Shown: one piece after another, positions 45,906-57,423 of the stretch
Numbering within the stretch: the stretch's first letter is position 1
How the letters are laid out: each line of letters begins with the position of its first letter
Source of the DNA: Polytrichum commune
Lineage: Eukaryota > Streptophyta > Polytrichopsida > Polytrichales > Polytrichaceae
Assembly (NCBI GenBank): GCA_950295325.1
Contig: OX485809.1
Coordinates: 25,126,144 to 25,190,143, forward strand
DNA length: 64,000 bases
Direction of reading: 5' to 3'
Made by a program: the position numbers and the translations under genes
The notes under the pieces: model-generated
Told to the model about the DNA's origin: nothing
Database searches by the model: none
What the model saw: only the letters and a program-made list of their open reading frames with translations

Positions 45906-46238
45906 TGTCACGGTATGCGGCGTCGACGGCCGCACCTTATCCGTTGGATTTCATCCATCTAGACTTGGATGGATGAATCTAGATGTGGAGAGGAAGGCTC
46001 TTAAGTAATGAGCCTCCTCCTTGGCTTGGCATTCTTGCCAAGTCAAGTCTTGTGAGTTAGTGTGTGAAGAGAGCTTGTGTGAGGTGTAGATTGCATGATT
46101 TTGCAATAAATCTTGAGTTTTTCTTCCCCTACTTACACTCTTGGATTCTCCCTTGGTGGAGTGAGAGATAGCTTGACTAATTTGTGTGCATTTGAAGAGA
46201 TTTAGAGCTATTGTGAGTGTTCTATTCTCTTCCTTCTC
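45906..46238 (+). repeat. terminal block B, 3' copy
   Basis: 333 bp, about 97% identical to 37678-38010. Confidence 0.92.
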
Positions 46239-46344
46239 TGTCGAGGTGTGTTGTTTATGTGTGACTTTGCTATGTTTTAGTGTTGTTTGTTAATGGTGGT
46301 TGGTACTCGAGCTGCAGTGACACACGATCGCTATTTACACGACA
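46239..46344 (+). repeat. terminal block A, second copy
   Basis: 106 bp, differing from the first copy by one inserted T and two substitutions. It ends CACGACA, directly before the flanking AATC. Confidence 0.9.
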
Positions 46345-46888
46345 AATCCTAAATTCGCCAAAAATCCATTATTTTATTAAATAATAAAATAACACATCTC
46401 TTAAAAATACATACAAAAAGAATTTGAAAAAATATAATTTTCAAATAATTTTCTATTAAAAAAAATATCATTGAAACTTTTGTTTTTTGCATGAAGTCAT
46501 ATAAGACTCATGAAAATCCTTCATTTTTGCACCGTATTTGGTGCGTCTTCATCTATTCGTTGGAACACCATATTCGGGTGCAAATCATCTATTTTTCCTT
46601 GAATTCATATTTTATAAATGTCCGCCCAAATTCGGGTAAGTATCGCATGAGTGTGTTGAACGAATTGTTGACCTCTTTCTTCGCACTCGAATTTGATTGT
46701 AGCAAGTATGTCATCAACTTGGCGTAGGGTACCCTCCTGCGTAAGTGGTTGGGATATATTCATATCTGCAACTTCGTCTTCCAAAACATCGGCATCAAAT
46801 GAAACTATTTCATCATCATTAACTTCTTCATTTTCATCATTTTAAAAAAATCTTCGGGAATGGAGGCCTCAAACATAGCCATCAAACC
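46345..46888. other. flanking non-coding interval
   Basis: AT-rich DNA resuming the older MULE-like locus after the retrotransposon. No gene recognised apart from possible 3' sequence of the transposase. Confidence 0.4.
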
Positions 46889-49192
46889 TCATTTTTTTGT
46901 TCCGTAATATGTTCTACAAAATTCTAGAAGAAGATTTTCATAAACATCGGTATTTTGTAATATAATGGTACATTGATGCTTACAAAAGTTTCCGCGTAAT
47001 CCCCACGGGCATGAATAACATGCGAATTTAGAATATGGTCGATTAACCTCATAAAAAAATTGGTATAAAGAAATTTGACCTTCCAACTTCCGCCTGGATG
47101 TGTCGGTGGAATAGTGTGAGTAGACAAAGTGTCTTTAGCCTTGATAATGTTCTTTCGAAGTATATCTTCGACGGCTTTGTTTACAACAAAACCGTTGAAT
47201 TTTCGCTCCATCAAATAGATATAATGATTGGATACCGAATTCGAAAGGCGCCACAGTAGCCAATCTACTCTCCGACCCCGTAGTCCCCGCACATCTACAT
47301 TTAACCATCTTCTCAATGCACCATGGTAAGACTCAATACTAAATTGGGTATCCATGTTTTAATGTGGTACCCTTCGCGTACCTATTCTCTAAAGATCTAT
47401 AAGAAGACCGTTTGATAATAAATGTTAGTATTCAACATACATTATAATATATATTATAATTTGATCAAAAAATATAAAATATATTTTAGTAATGAACATT
47501 TAAATCATAATGATTGAAGATTACATATAATAGGAAAATAATGCATAGAAAAATATGCGGCAAAATCTTGAAGCATGACACCTCTGCGTTCCCAAACTTG
47601 TTTCGTACATGCAATAATGCGATTATAATGCGACTGTGATTCTTCTTCATATTGTAATTGGGCATACATGAATACTCAGCAAAGATTAAAAGTTGAATTT
47701 CGAACTGCAAAGTCTTTGATTTTGGTTATCGTAGTTTTTTTCCAATTTTTCAAAATGTGCCATGCACAAAGAAAAATATGAACATTTTCATCTCGCCAAA
47801 CAAATCTACATGACCAATATAAAATGTTAATGAAATTTTATATGCTATACCTGACAGATCAACAAAAATTTGTCAAACTCCTACAAAAACTTTGATTTCG
47901 TATACTATACCTGACAAAATAATATTAATCTGACAAACTCATAATTCCCAACCATAAACATAATCACAATCCACAATCCTAAACATAATCATAATTCATA
48001 ATTCATAATCATAGGTACAATCCGTAATCATAATCGTTAAGAAAATAAAAATTAGATGTCATAAGAATAATTAAAATTTGAAACGAAATAAATGTAAGAC
48101 TTACTTGATAGCATTGCGTTCATGAATTGCATCATCTACAATAAAATAACATGGTCGTCATTGGGATACAACATTGATGGCATTCAATTGCAAAGCCGTC
48201 AACTATTATATCAAATCATCTTCTTTCTGTCTTGAGGTAATGATCCAACTTATCGGTATTATGTGATGAAAATTATCAAAAACAAATAATGTGAATAAAT
48301 AATACTTCATATGGTTGATACCAAATATAGCGTTCATCGATATAGCTCCATCGTTTCTCCATTTCAATATGACATCGAATTGCCATTGCATTTGAATACC
48401 CAAGGTAAATGGATATTCAACTACATCATTTTTTTCTTGTGAGAAAAAAATTGAGTCTTTGTTTTCTAATGTTTACATTTGAACACTCAATGCATTGTTT
48501 TTGTGTCGATGCCAAGCACCCATTCATTGTTTTGATTCATAATAACGAATATTTCGCAAATCAAAAAAATCATCTTTTGTCATTTGTTGTTCATATTTAA
48601 CTCTTTCCATTCAAATTTTCTTATGGACTTCATAAATATATTTTGAAGTATGATCTTTATCTAATTGGTCTTTAAGTCAAACAACTAGTTGTTTACTAAT
48701 ACGAGGTTCAAATTGAGATTTTCTACAGGTAGAGTCCGGATCTTTGGGGCCGTGTGTTATTGACCCATCTAATTTCTTATGTTCAACAACATAGTATACA
48801 ATCTCTGCTACATCTGGATACTTATACAATTGCTTCACTGAAAACCGAGCAAAACAACCTCTTTTCATATAACGTTTATGTAAATGATCAAATTTATTAT
48901 CTTCTAGTCCATATGCACACTCGTAGTATGTGTGAGTAATGAAAGAATCAATCTGCGGACGTCGAATATTTTCTTCTTCTACAATGGTCTTCTCAATATT
49001 CCATCGCACTTTATCCTCAAATTCCAAGCCTTGACCATCTATAAAATCCGGAACACGCTCCCACAAAATGAAAGCAAAGATGACTAAACAAGAATTGGCA
49101 AATCCTTACCTTGTTTTTTCTGTCCATTGAAGATCTTCAAATTTGATAGGGATTGATGTTGGATATTGGATATTGAAAGTAGTTTTCTTCCT
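46889..49192 (-). pseudogene. decayed MULE (Mutator-like) transposase
   Basis: Separate minus-strand frames fit a MULE transposase. A start exon (MRRKKTTFNIQYPTS, near 49192-49107) ends at a GTAAGG donor. Frame 49066-48677 resembles the N-terminal zinc-binding domain of MULE proteins (GCFARFSVKQLY, DVAEIVYYVVEH). Frame 48403-48206 contains the core MULE motif, here MNAIFGINHMKYYLFTLFVF followed by WIITSRQKEDD; the usual first catalytic Asp (MDATFG) is replaced by Asn. Frames at 47355-46924 and 47086-46889 hold the C-terminal part, with a SWIM zinc finger (CYSCPWGLRGNFCKH), and are separated by a frameshift near 47080. The middle of the protein is missing or eroded. It is almost certainly inactive. 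Confidence 0.8.
47820..47945 (-). repeat. 60-bp repeats, inverted relative to 37508-37625
   Basis: Two units with GCTATACCTGACAG and AATTTGTCAAACTC words. They are the reverse of those on the left side of the retrotransposon and lie in a non-coding gap of the MULE locus. A third relative lies near 49320-49410. Confidence 0.6.
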
Positions 49193-49484
49193 TCTCATGA
49201 TTGCAAATCTATAAACACATCCAATACCAAACATGAATATTTACAATAAATAACTAATTCTATATAATTTTATATGTTATAAAAAATATAAACTTCATTT
49301 GAATTTCAATCATGTTGTTACCACATGCTATACTTGACAGCATGTAACCTTAAACTTGATGATGCCTAATAATACTTCTGATTTTATGTGCTATACCTGA
49401 TAGAAAAACAAAAGTTTGATCGAATCCGAAATGGCGGCATGTAATAAATTTCACTTTATTTGAAAATATCATCAAATCCTCACA

Positions 49485-50085
49485 AATGCAAGAAAATATA
49501 ATATTAGAATAAACAAGTCGTTGCATACCTCTTGTGAAACTCGATGTAGACGAGTATAAGAATGAGAGGCGGGCTCTTATATATGTTTGAAACTCTAAAC
49601 CCTAATCAAGATAGATGTATAGATAGAGAACATTTGTCGCATCATTTATGGCCGTTATGTACGATGAATTTGTGAGGTTCATATCTCTTTTTTGTCATAA
49701 ATATAGGGCTCTCAACCTTCACCACTTAGAAGTAATTCGAAATCAAAGTAAGACATCATAGAATGCTCCATCTTTATTGCAAATGCAAGAAAATATAAGA
49801 TTATAATAAACAGTTTCATTGCATACCTCTTGTGAAAACTCGTTGTAGACGAGTATAAGAATGAGAGGTGGGCTCTTATATATGTTTGAAACCCTAAACC
49901 CTAATCAAGATATATGTATAGATAGTGAACATTTGTCTCATCATTTATGGCCGTTAGATGTACGATGAAGATGTGATGTCATATCTTGTTCTTGCCCTAA
50001 ATATAGGGCTCTCAAACCTTCACCACTTAAAAATATTTTGAAATAAAAGTAAGACGTCATAGAATGCTCCATCTTTATCTAAATT
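49485..50085 (-). repeat. tandem duplication of 299 bp carrying the MULE promoter
   Basis: Copies of about 300 bp lie side by side (near 49485-49783 and 49784-50085). Each includes GCATACCTCTTGTGAAA, GACGAGTATAAGAATGAGAG, the TATA box and ATAGGGCTCTCAA. On the minus strand this is the upstream region of the MULE transposase. Confidence 0.85.
49574..49585 (-). promoter_or_regulatory. TATA box of the MULE transposase, proximal copy
   Basis: Minus strand CATATATAAGAG. A second copy lies at 49873-49884, 299 bp upstream, because of the tandem duplication. Confidence 0.55.
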
Positions 50086-50204
50086 AAAGGGGACAATATT
50101 AATTGTTGATTCATGCATGACTTGTAGTTAATCTAATACGGGCTTTGGATGCCAACTCATGTAGGTCCTATATTTCTCATGCCATAAAGATAGGGTTTCT
50201 AAGG

Positions 50205-50340
50205 GGGGAGCTTTCCCATAAAGAAGGATGAACTTTTGAATGTCATCCGCAAGGCCTTCATCCCCAAAGGGTATGAGTGTAGGTGCTGGTTCACCCTAGC
50301 CGCCATAACAGTGGGGGATAACAAGCCTCACCACCTCCAC
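50205..50340 (-). repeat. dispersed repeat, copy 2
   Basis: The reverse complement matches 32740-32890: TATGGCGGCTAGGGTGAACC, GGATGAAGGCCTTGCGGATG and TTCAAAAGTTCATCC. Confidence 0.65.
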
Positions 50341-52744
50341 CACCATATTTTTCATGATACATAGATAGTGTTGTGTATGACTACTCAAATGTGAAAAAAC
50401 AAACAAGGCAAGAAGACCAAAAGTCATGTCAAATAAATGTGCCCACGTTCAATTTCAGGTTATTAGTTGGAGGGGCACTATAAATGAGCCATCAATTTTA
50501 CAATTCACTTCGCAGTGACCAACCGAGGGAGGATCAAAAAGGTAAATAGATCATATATTTTACATAGTAAAGGCAAAGTGTAACTGGAGGTGAGTTATTG
50601 CATGTGGCCCTTGAAAGCATGTTATTCTTGAGAGTGGAAGTGAAGCGTTCGTCAAAATCTTTGATGACTATATCTTTTGTTTGTTAACCAATATTAGAAA
50701 TCATAATCTTGGAACCTACTAGAGCTTCACTAAACACAATCTTGTATATGAACGCAAAGAAGACCCAAGGAAGGGAGAGGGGAGAGAGGTCTAGAGGTAG
50801 CCATAACTGAAAGATGGGAAGAGATCTCTTGCCTTCCTTTGGTGTTTTATTGTTATTTAGAGTTACATTTTGAGGATGTGACATTTTTACAACTTTTAGT
50901 TTTGTAGATTATTTTGGGTACCACTTAAATTGATATTTGGTATGATATGTACACACGTAGGCTATGGCCACATGTTTAATTACTAAATTTACATTGGTTA
51001 CCTAAAAGGACTAGTAACTGACTGTCATATTACATACATATCAACGAAAATAAATAGAAGATTGAACTTCTAAAAGCTAATGTTTAAAAAAGAAGACTTT
51101 ACGTTTGAAATGGAAAAATCTTGTTTAAAAAAAAGTGAAACAAAAGATTCAAGCATACTATACTAAATATTGTATTTAGTGTCACTTATTATTTGGAATT
51201 ACGCAATGCTATATCTATTTACTATATACCTCATGTTTCACCAACAAATGTCAACTTAGTTGTTTTAATATTATAGAAAATTTAACAATTGCACTTGATA
51301 CAAAAGTTTTTATTGATAATAAAAAGATGCAACATTGTGTAACTCCAAACAATAAGTGACAATACATATCATATTTAATGTAGCCATTGAAATCATCTAT
51401 CACCCCATGAACAATGATCATTAAATTCATGAATGGTCAATATGTGAGTTCCAATTCACACCTTTCTTCACAAAAAAAAACTACAAGATGTAATTGTTGT
51501 GAGTGTATTTATAAGTTTTCATATGTAGAACTAACATGTTAAACTTAAGGGTGACTTGGTGCAGAACATGCAATTGTGTGATCTCTCCCTTACAACCAAC
51601 CATAGTCCACTAGCTAGTATCGACTCGCTCAATTGTGGATTTCAATGCAAGGGGTCTCCATAAATTGATCATCTTTGAGTGCCAATAATGTCATAGAATC
51701 AATGCCATGAGTGCCCAAGTGTGAATCATAATCCTTTCTTAAATAAATGATAATTTAGTGGATCATGAAATATTATGGGCAAAACCTTGTGGGTTAACAT
51801 GTTAGTTGAATTTACATTTGCTATAAGTGAGTATGTCTGGCCATTATCCTTCCCTAGATCAATTGAAGGACAACATCATGTAAGTTTCCAAAATCATTGG
51901 ACACAGCAAGATATGTAGGTGCCAAGGCCATTGTCCATTCCTTGACACGTTAGATGGTTCTAATAACCATGCAAAGTGGTCCCGATTTATTTAGATGAGT
52001 TTAGTTTTGACAATAATTGGAGCCATATTTAAGAGGAGGGGAGGGTTTTATCCCCATGTGCGAGCCACTCATGAGCTAAGAGCATACATGACTATACCAA
52101 AAAACAACAACAACATGGTTTACATATTTCATGGATATCCTCTTCATGCATCATGTGACCAAAATGTATGACATATGGCAAGAGAACATAAAGTTGTTGT
52201 TATGGTTGCCTTTAATCCATATGCAATTCTAAATGACGTGCATATTGCAAGACATGTATGACTAGATTTGTTGACTTTAGCTAGTCGTGCCTTGCATGCC
52301 CTACAACCATTAGGTGTGTTTGTTTTTAAACCGTTCAAGATTGTATTTAGAAAATTATGGATTTATGAACATTGTGCTACAAAGGCAAGAGAGTTGCAAA
52401 CGCATATCTTGCACAATAGGTCTTCCTAGCAGTGGATTTTTGATTTTTTGATTGACATCAAGCGGCATAAGACAAGGTTTATTGCCACTTGGATTTCGCA
52501 ATTGAATGTTAAGACGGCAAAGGGTAAGATGGACCCCAACAAGTTGTTTGCACAAACTGTTACAAATAATATGAATCATGGTATTAAAAGCCCATGATTT
52601 GCTTATATAGGAAATTAATTATGAAACATGTGACAAATGTACAACAATTTGTGGTATATTTGATTGGCATTGAGACTAAAGAAGATGTTTAACATGAACG
52701 GCTTAGTGTAAACACATTGGAGATAAATAGGAGGTGTAAAGAAG

Positions 52745-52746
<2 letters not shown>

Positions 52747-52783
<37 letters not shown>

Positions 52784-52784
52784 A
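52747..52784 (+). repeat. AT/GT dinucleotide microsatellite
   Basis: (AT)n followed directly by (GT)n, about 38 bp in total. Confidence 0.9.
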
Positions 52785-54211
52785 GAAATTAAATCTAACA
52801 TCCATATTGGCTCGTCCAAAAGTAACACAAGTTTCAAATTGTCATTGGGACACCCCGCACATAGATTGGTCCGAAACACAAGTATGATATCCAATGAAAC
52901 ATAACGACCTTGGATCACAAGCAAAATGTGGAGATGAACTTGTATGGGAGAAGGGAAAAATATTAAAATGCCTTTATGTGATTGTCAAAGTCTTGGTGAG
53001 CTAAGAAACAATGTCATAGTGTCGTATAAGGTCTCGGTCTCTTGTTGTAAAAATATTTCATGGTTTGTATCATAAACCAACGATTTACCATATAATATAT
53101 GGTGCAAGATGTAGTGTAATAATATGTCATTATACATAAAACATCGAATGAAAAGAGAACCTACAGTTATGCAATGAAAAGAGTATGAAAAGTAAGAAAT
53201 AAAAATAAACACACCCGCAATTAAATGAGAAATGAATCCAAAACTAAGCATTCAAGGAGTGTGAATGATCACCCTCAACGCACTTACTTTTCTCACTTGG
53301 TGTTCTAACCAAGTTGTCTCTAATTCTCAATTAAGTGAATACAATAGTATCCTTTAAGATAATGATTAAGCTCATTGAATGAAAAAAATTACCAATTATA
53401 TGAAGTGTAGACTCCCCAAGCAAACATTTTTTCAAATTTGGCAAGAGCATACGGAGAGTGTGAAGAAGCCATAGACAAGAAAGCGGCCAAAGCCAAGGGA
53501 GGGAGATGAAGTTCCCAACCTCTCGGGAACACGGTACGAATGTAGGAACAAAGAGCGAGATTCGGGAACACTGGTAAGGCCATTGGAACAAGAGTCCATT
53601 ATCAGGAGCACACACCATGCTTGGGAACAAGGGCCGATAGCCCTTATTTATAAGAACATGTGATTAGATGAATCGATAGATGGATGAGCCTTAAATGGAA
53701 ATCCAACCACTAGATGAACTTTGAAACCAAAAAATATGTAAATAGGAAAAAACATTTTGAGTGATTTAGATACGGGAATATAGAATTAAGTTACATGACG
53801 TCCTTTGGGTACGCTTTAATGAGTTACCAATCTAATTCTAAACTAATATTAACCTTGGTAGAACATTTCAAACCTTATCTCTTGTGATTTTTGATTTTTT
53901 TTTCCTTGATCATTTGCTTTGCTGTGTTCAAGTAAATATTTTAGAATTCTTCAAAACATGTAAGAAGGTTCAAGTTTCTCTATGCTTGTAAGTTTCTTAA
54001 AGTTGTTATGTTTTCATCATTTCCAAAGTCTTTAATATGCTCAAATCTAATTCCAACTCCGAAGTTTCCAACTTAAGTCTTAAAACCTAGTAATCAACAT
54101 ATTGTTTCCGAATTCACCTAAGTAATTCATTTTCCAAGTCGCAACTCTCATAGTCTCAAGCATCCACGTAAAAATAATTTTCCAAACATGGAACCTTCCA
54201 AGTAACCGTAA

Positions 54212-54565
54212 GGGCCGGTTTACACTACGGTGGAGAAGGCCTCCGGTCGGTCAAGAATGCTTGGCCAAGACATGGTTATATGAGGCAAATGGTGGATGTG
54301 CCGGAGAAGAATTAAAGGCAATAAAATATTTTTATTGAGTTGGGCTTCTCCGGCCTCAAGAGGCCGGAGAAGCCCAACTCCAAAAAGTGCCGCCATGTAG
54401 GCGGCCATGTCATTTTATCATCCATGAGAAAAGTTCACCACCATTGTTTTCTTCACCTAGTGTAAACACCCACCGGTCAAGAGTTGCATTTTCGACCAAT
54501 CACAATTGAGAAACGCCCTTTTTTTCATGACCGGTGGACTTCTCCACCGTAGTGTAAACCGGCCC
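54212..54565. mobile_element. PIF/Harbinger-like MITE, 354 bp
   Basis: GGGCCGGTTTACACTACGG at the left end and its complement at the right are perfect over about 26 bp, with TAA on both sides. Inside, at about 54335-54380, is a perfect 20-bp stem (GAGTTGGGCTTCTCCGGCCT) with a 4-base loop. Confidence 0.88.
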
Positions 54566-54624
54566 TAAGTGTCCAACTCGCACGGTTATTCAAATGCTCG
54601 AGTTCTCGAATTCCAAGGAACATT

Positions 54625-54974
54625 CCTCGGGGGGGGGGGGTAGTCATTGATTGGAGTAGCAATATACGTGCGAACAAATGATAGGGTATTTTAAAAACAT
54701 GGGGGCTAAAATTTATAAATGAACTTAAGAGTAATATAGGGTATCAAAAATGGCACTGGATATCTTTAAAGTACTATAGGGTATGGAATAATAGGTAATT
54801 TGGAATTATAAGTAATGCAAGCCATTTTTCTATTAACCCAAAGTAGAAATTTACATAATGATAGCATGTGAAAAAAAGAAGAGAATTGAAAGTAATACCC
54901 CCTTATAAAATAGTGGTTGTTCGCACCTATATCCTTAACTTTTTAACACACTGCCCCCCCCCCCCCCCCCGAGG
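54625..54974. mobile_element. 350-bp inverted-repeat element with poly(G)/poly(C) ends
   Basis: The left end is CCTCGG followed by a G run; the right end is a C run followed by GAGG. AACATT lies on both sides (54619-54624, 54975-54980). Subterminal ATATACGTGCGAACAA pairs with the right-hand complement of ATATAGGTGCGAACAA. No coding capacity. Confidence 0.7.
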
Positions 54975-54980
54975 AACATT

Positions 54981-56997
54981 CTCAAGTATCCAAATAAAGT
55001 CTCAAGTTTTCGAGTCACAAGTAAAAGTTCAAGTGTCAAGTTATCTGAGTGATCCAAGTAAAAGTTCCAAGTGCTCATGTTATCAAGTTATCGAAGTAAA
55101 AGTCTCAAATGTTCAAGTTATCAAGTAACATTCCCAAGGTATCAAGGTAACATCCCATGTAAGATTTGCGGGGCCAAATGAAGTGCTTTAGGGCCCTTAA
55201 CTTGGCCTTCTTACATGGTGTTTGACATCTACATATTTTCCAGATTTGCATAAATGTATATTGCAGCTAAAAGTAACATTGTATATAATTATAGCCTAAA
55301 TAAAAAAACCTCCCAAGTGATTGCCTGCAACTAAAGTAGCCCATTTTTGGGCTACATGCCTAGGCTTTCTAGACTTGTATTGAGAGTTAGGTCTAGCTTT
55401 TTGCTTGACCCAATTCCCAACACAAGCTCCAATTTTTTTTTTACATCCAATAATCAAGATCTAACTTTAATGGATATAAACCATATGTTAATGGTTTTAT
55501 TATGGCTCAAAAGATGGGACTTGGGACTTGAGACTTGGAAACTCATGTGAAATGGCTCTTGGTTAATAGGATTATTTAGTGTAGTACCTCTGGGTAAGAA
55601 AATGGAAATCAATTTCTTTTAGTTTGAAGTTTTTAAATTTATTATAATGAAATAAAAATAATTTTAAATTGTAGGATGTCAAAAGGTTGATGGGATTACA
55701 AATACATCATGATGGTTTCTAACCATCAAATTTCCTAGAGTGGCGAAATGCAGTAGTTCCAAGAGATAAAAGCTAATGTCAACTTGATGGTCCAATTGAC
55801 ATAATGAGTTGAGGCTCCCTAATACTACATTCTCAAATAATGATGAAGACTTATTTGTATAGGAGTTAGAAAGGGACCATTCCAATACAAAGTCAATAGA
55901 GAACCTAGTTAGATGCTTTGACGACAACCAAGTGTAATACTTGTGTTAATGTCATTATCCTAACCTAGATACCATAAATTCAATAAATCGTAGGTGTACA
56001 TCATCAAATTGATTTTTGGGAGGAAAAACATAACTAATTAATTAAGACCTTAAAATAGTATGAGATTTGGATGAAGCAATGATATATGTAAAATAAATTC
56101 CAAAACAACATCATAAATTGAAAGAAATATATTCATAATGATGTACGACAATTCATAAAGACATCATATAAAATTTTAAAATATTGAATGAATATTGAAA
56201 TATGTGAAATAATGAAATGATAAAGAGTAATCATATTATAGAGATTAGGTTAAGGTTTGGAGCATTGTTTTGGTGATTTGGGTATCGATTGTCAAACATG
56301 CTTTTGGTTGATTCCTTAACCAAGGCATCTGAATTGTTTAACTATTGGAATGAGATTCAACAAATCCATATAATAGTCCTTCACATGGCATGTTTATAAT
56401 ACAATATTTCTAATCACAATTTAGTGTTTTCAATGTCAGTATTTAGATTGCCTCAATAGAGTGCTATAATAAAGATCATAGTTTTGTGTTTGAAAATGTG
56501 TGGGCGGTTCTCAACCCAAAATAAAATAAAATAAAAATGTTCAATTGAATTCCAAAGATACGAGCAATTCAACAAATAAGGTGGGTTGGCGATAAAAAGT
56601 CATATATACATATATATAAACAATAATATATTAATTAAATGCCCAATTTAACAAGAAGGATCCAAAGCCACATTATGCATACCCTCTCAGGCTCTCATCC
56701 TCTCTGCCTTAATTTTGGAAAATAACAATCCAAGATCATCATGTGCACATGCTTTCCTCTTTTCTTTGAAATTAGTAAAGAGGGGACCAGGAGGACCTAC
56801 TTGCCACCTTGCATCCCACCCTCTAAAACATGTCCCATCCTACAAACCCGAAAATAAATAATACCATAATTAGCACAATCTATAGTCTACAGTCGACCTT
56901 ACCCATTGTAGAAATTCTTGCCAAAGCGGGTGTCCATGCTTGCTGCAATCTTGAGTTAGGGCTTGTCGTTGAATCTACTGAAGAGTAACCTTACTTA
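54981..56997. other. intergenic, no gene recognised
   Basis: Starts with about 170 bp of degenerate AAGTTATC/AAGTAAAAGT short repeats (54985-55160), then AT-rich DNA. No gene recognised. Confidence 0.45.
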
Positions 56998-57420
56998 GGG
57001 TGAGTTTCCATGTAGGCCGCTTGACCACCGGATTCTAGCGTGAATAAGGACAAACTTACCCAAATGACAAACTTACCCAAATGCAGAGGGAATCTAGTGG
57101 GGTAAAGTTCATATGTGCTGACTAACTCCTCCCATCTTTTCATGTCCAAGATCACCTCTTAACCTCCTCCTCTACATTAAAACCCCCTCCTCCTTCTAAA
57201 ATCAGTCTTCAATCCTTCAATGACCAACAGTTATAGGTTAAAGATTCTTTAATGAACGTATGAAAATCTAACGGCCCATGTCCACGGCCCTCCGTATTCT
57301 AGCGGACCACCAAAATATGGTTGGATGGTGGCTTATTATGCTTAACTACATGCGAACACCTCCGACCCACTATTTTCAAGAATCTAGTGAGCGGCGGCCT
57401 ACATACATGGAAACTCTCCC
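56998..57420. mobile_element. PIF/Harbinger-like MITE, 423 bp
   Basis: The ends GGGTGAGTTTCCATG and CATGGAAACTCTCCC are inverted with one mismatch, extended by TAGGCCGC, and TTA lies on both sides (56995-56997, 57421-57423). Part of the open frame 57278-57679 lies inside it. Confidence 0.8.
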
Positions 57421-57423
57421 TTA

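Larger units (their letters stand above)
37678..46344 (+). mobile_element. Ty3-type retrotransposon encoding a cytosine methyltransferase
   Basis: An 8.7-kb element with Gag, aspartic protease, C5-DNA methyltransferase, reverse transcriptase, RNase H, integrase and a PHD finger in one frame. The RT, RNase H, integrase order is that of Ty3/gypsy elements. It starts TGTCACGG and ends CACGACA, flanked by AATC on both sides (AAATC if the last A is shared). Terminal repeats are arranged unusually: 333-bp block B at 37678-38010; block A at 45799-45903; B again at 45906-46238; A again at 46239-46344. The B copies differ at about 9 of 333 positions, so the insertion is fairly young. A polypurine tract abuts the first A block. 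The primer-binding site is uncertain; a TGG-initial candidate lies at 38190. Methyltransferase-bearing retrotransposons have been reported in charophyte algae and dinoflagellates. Confidence 0.92.
50086..54208. other. intergenic, no gene recognised
   Basis: About 4 kb of AT-rich DNA. It contains the reversed dispersed repeat at 50205-50340 and an AT/GT microsatellite at 52747-52784. The many short ORFs lack motifs. Confidence 0.5.
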
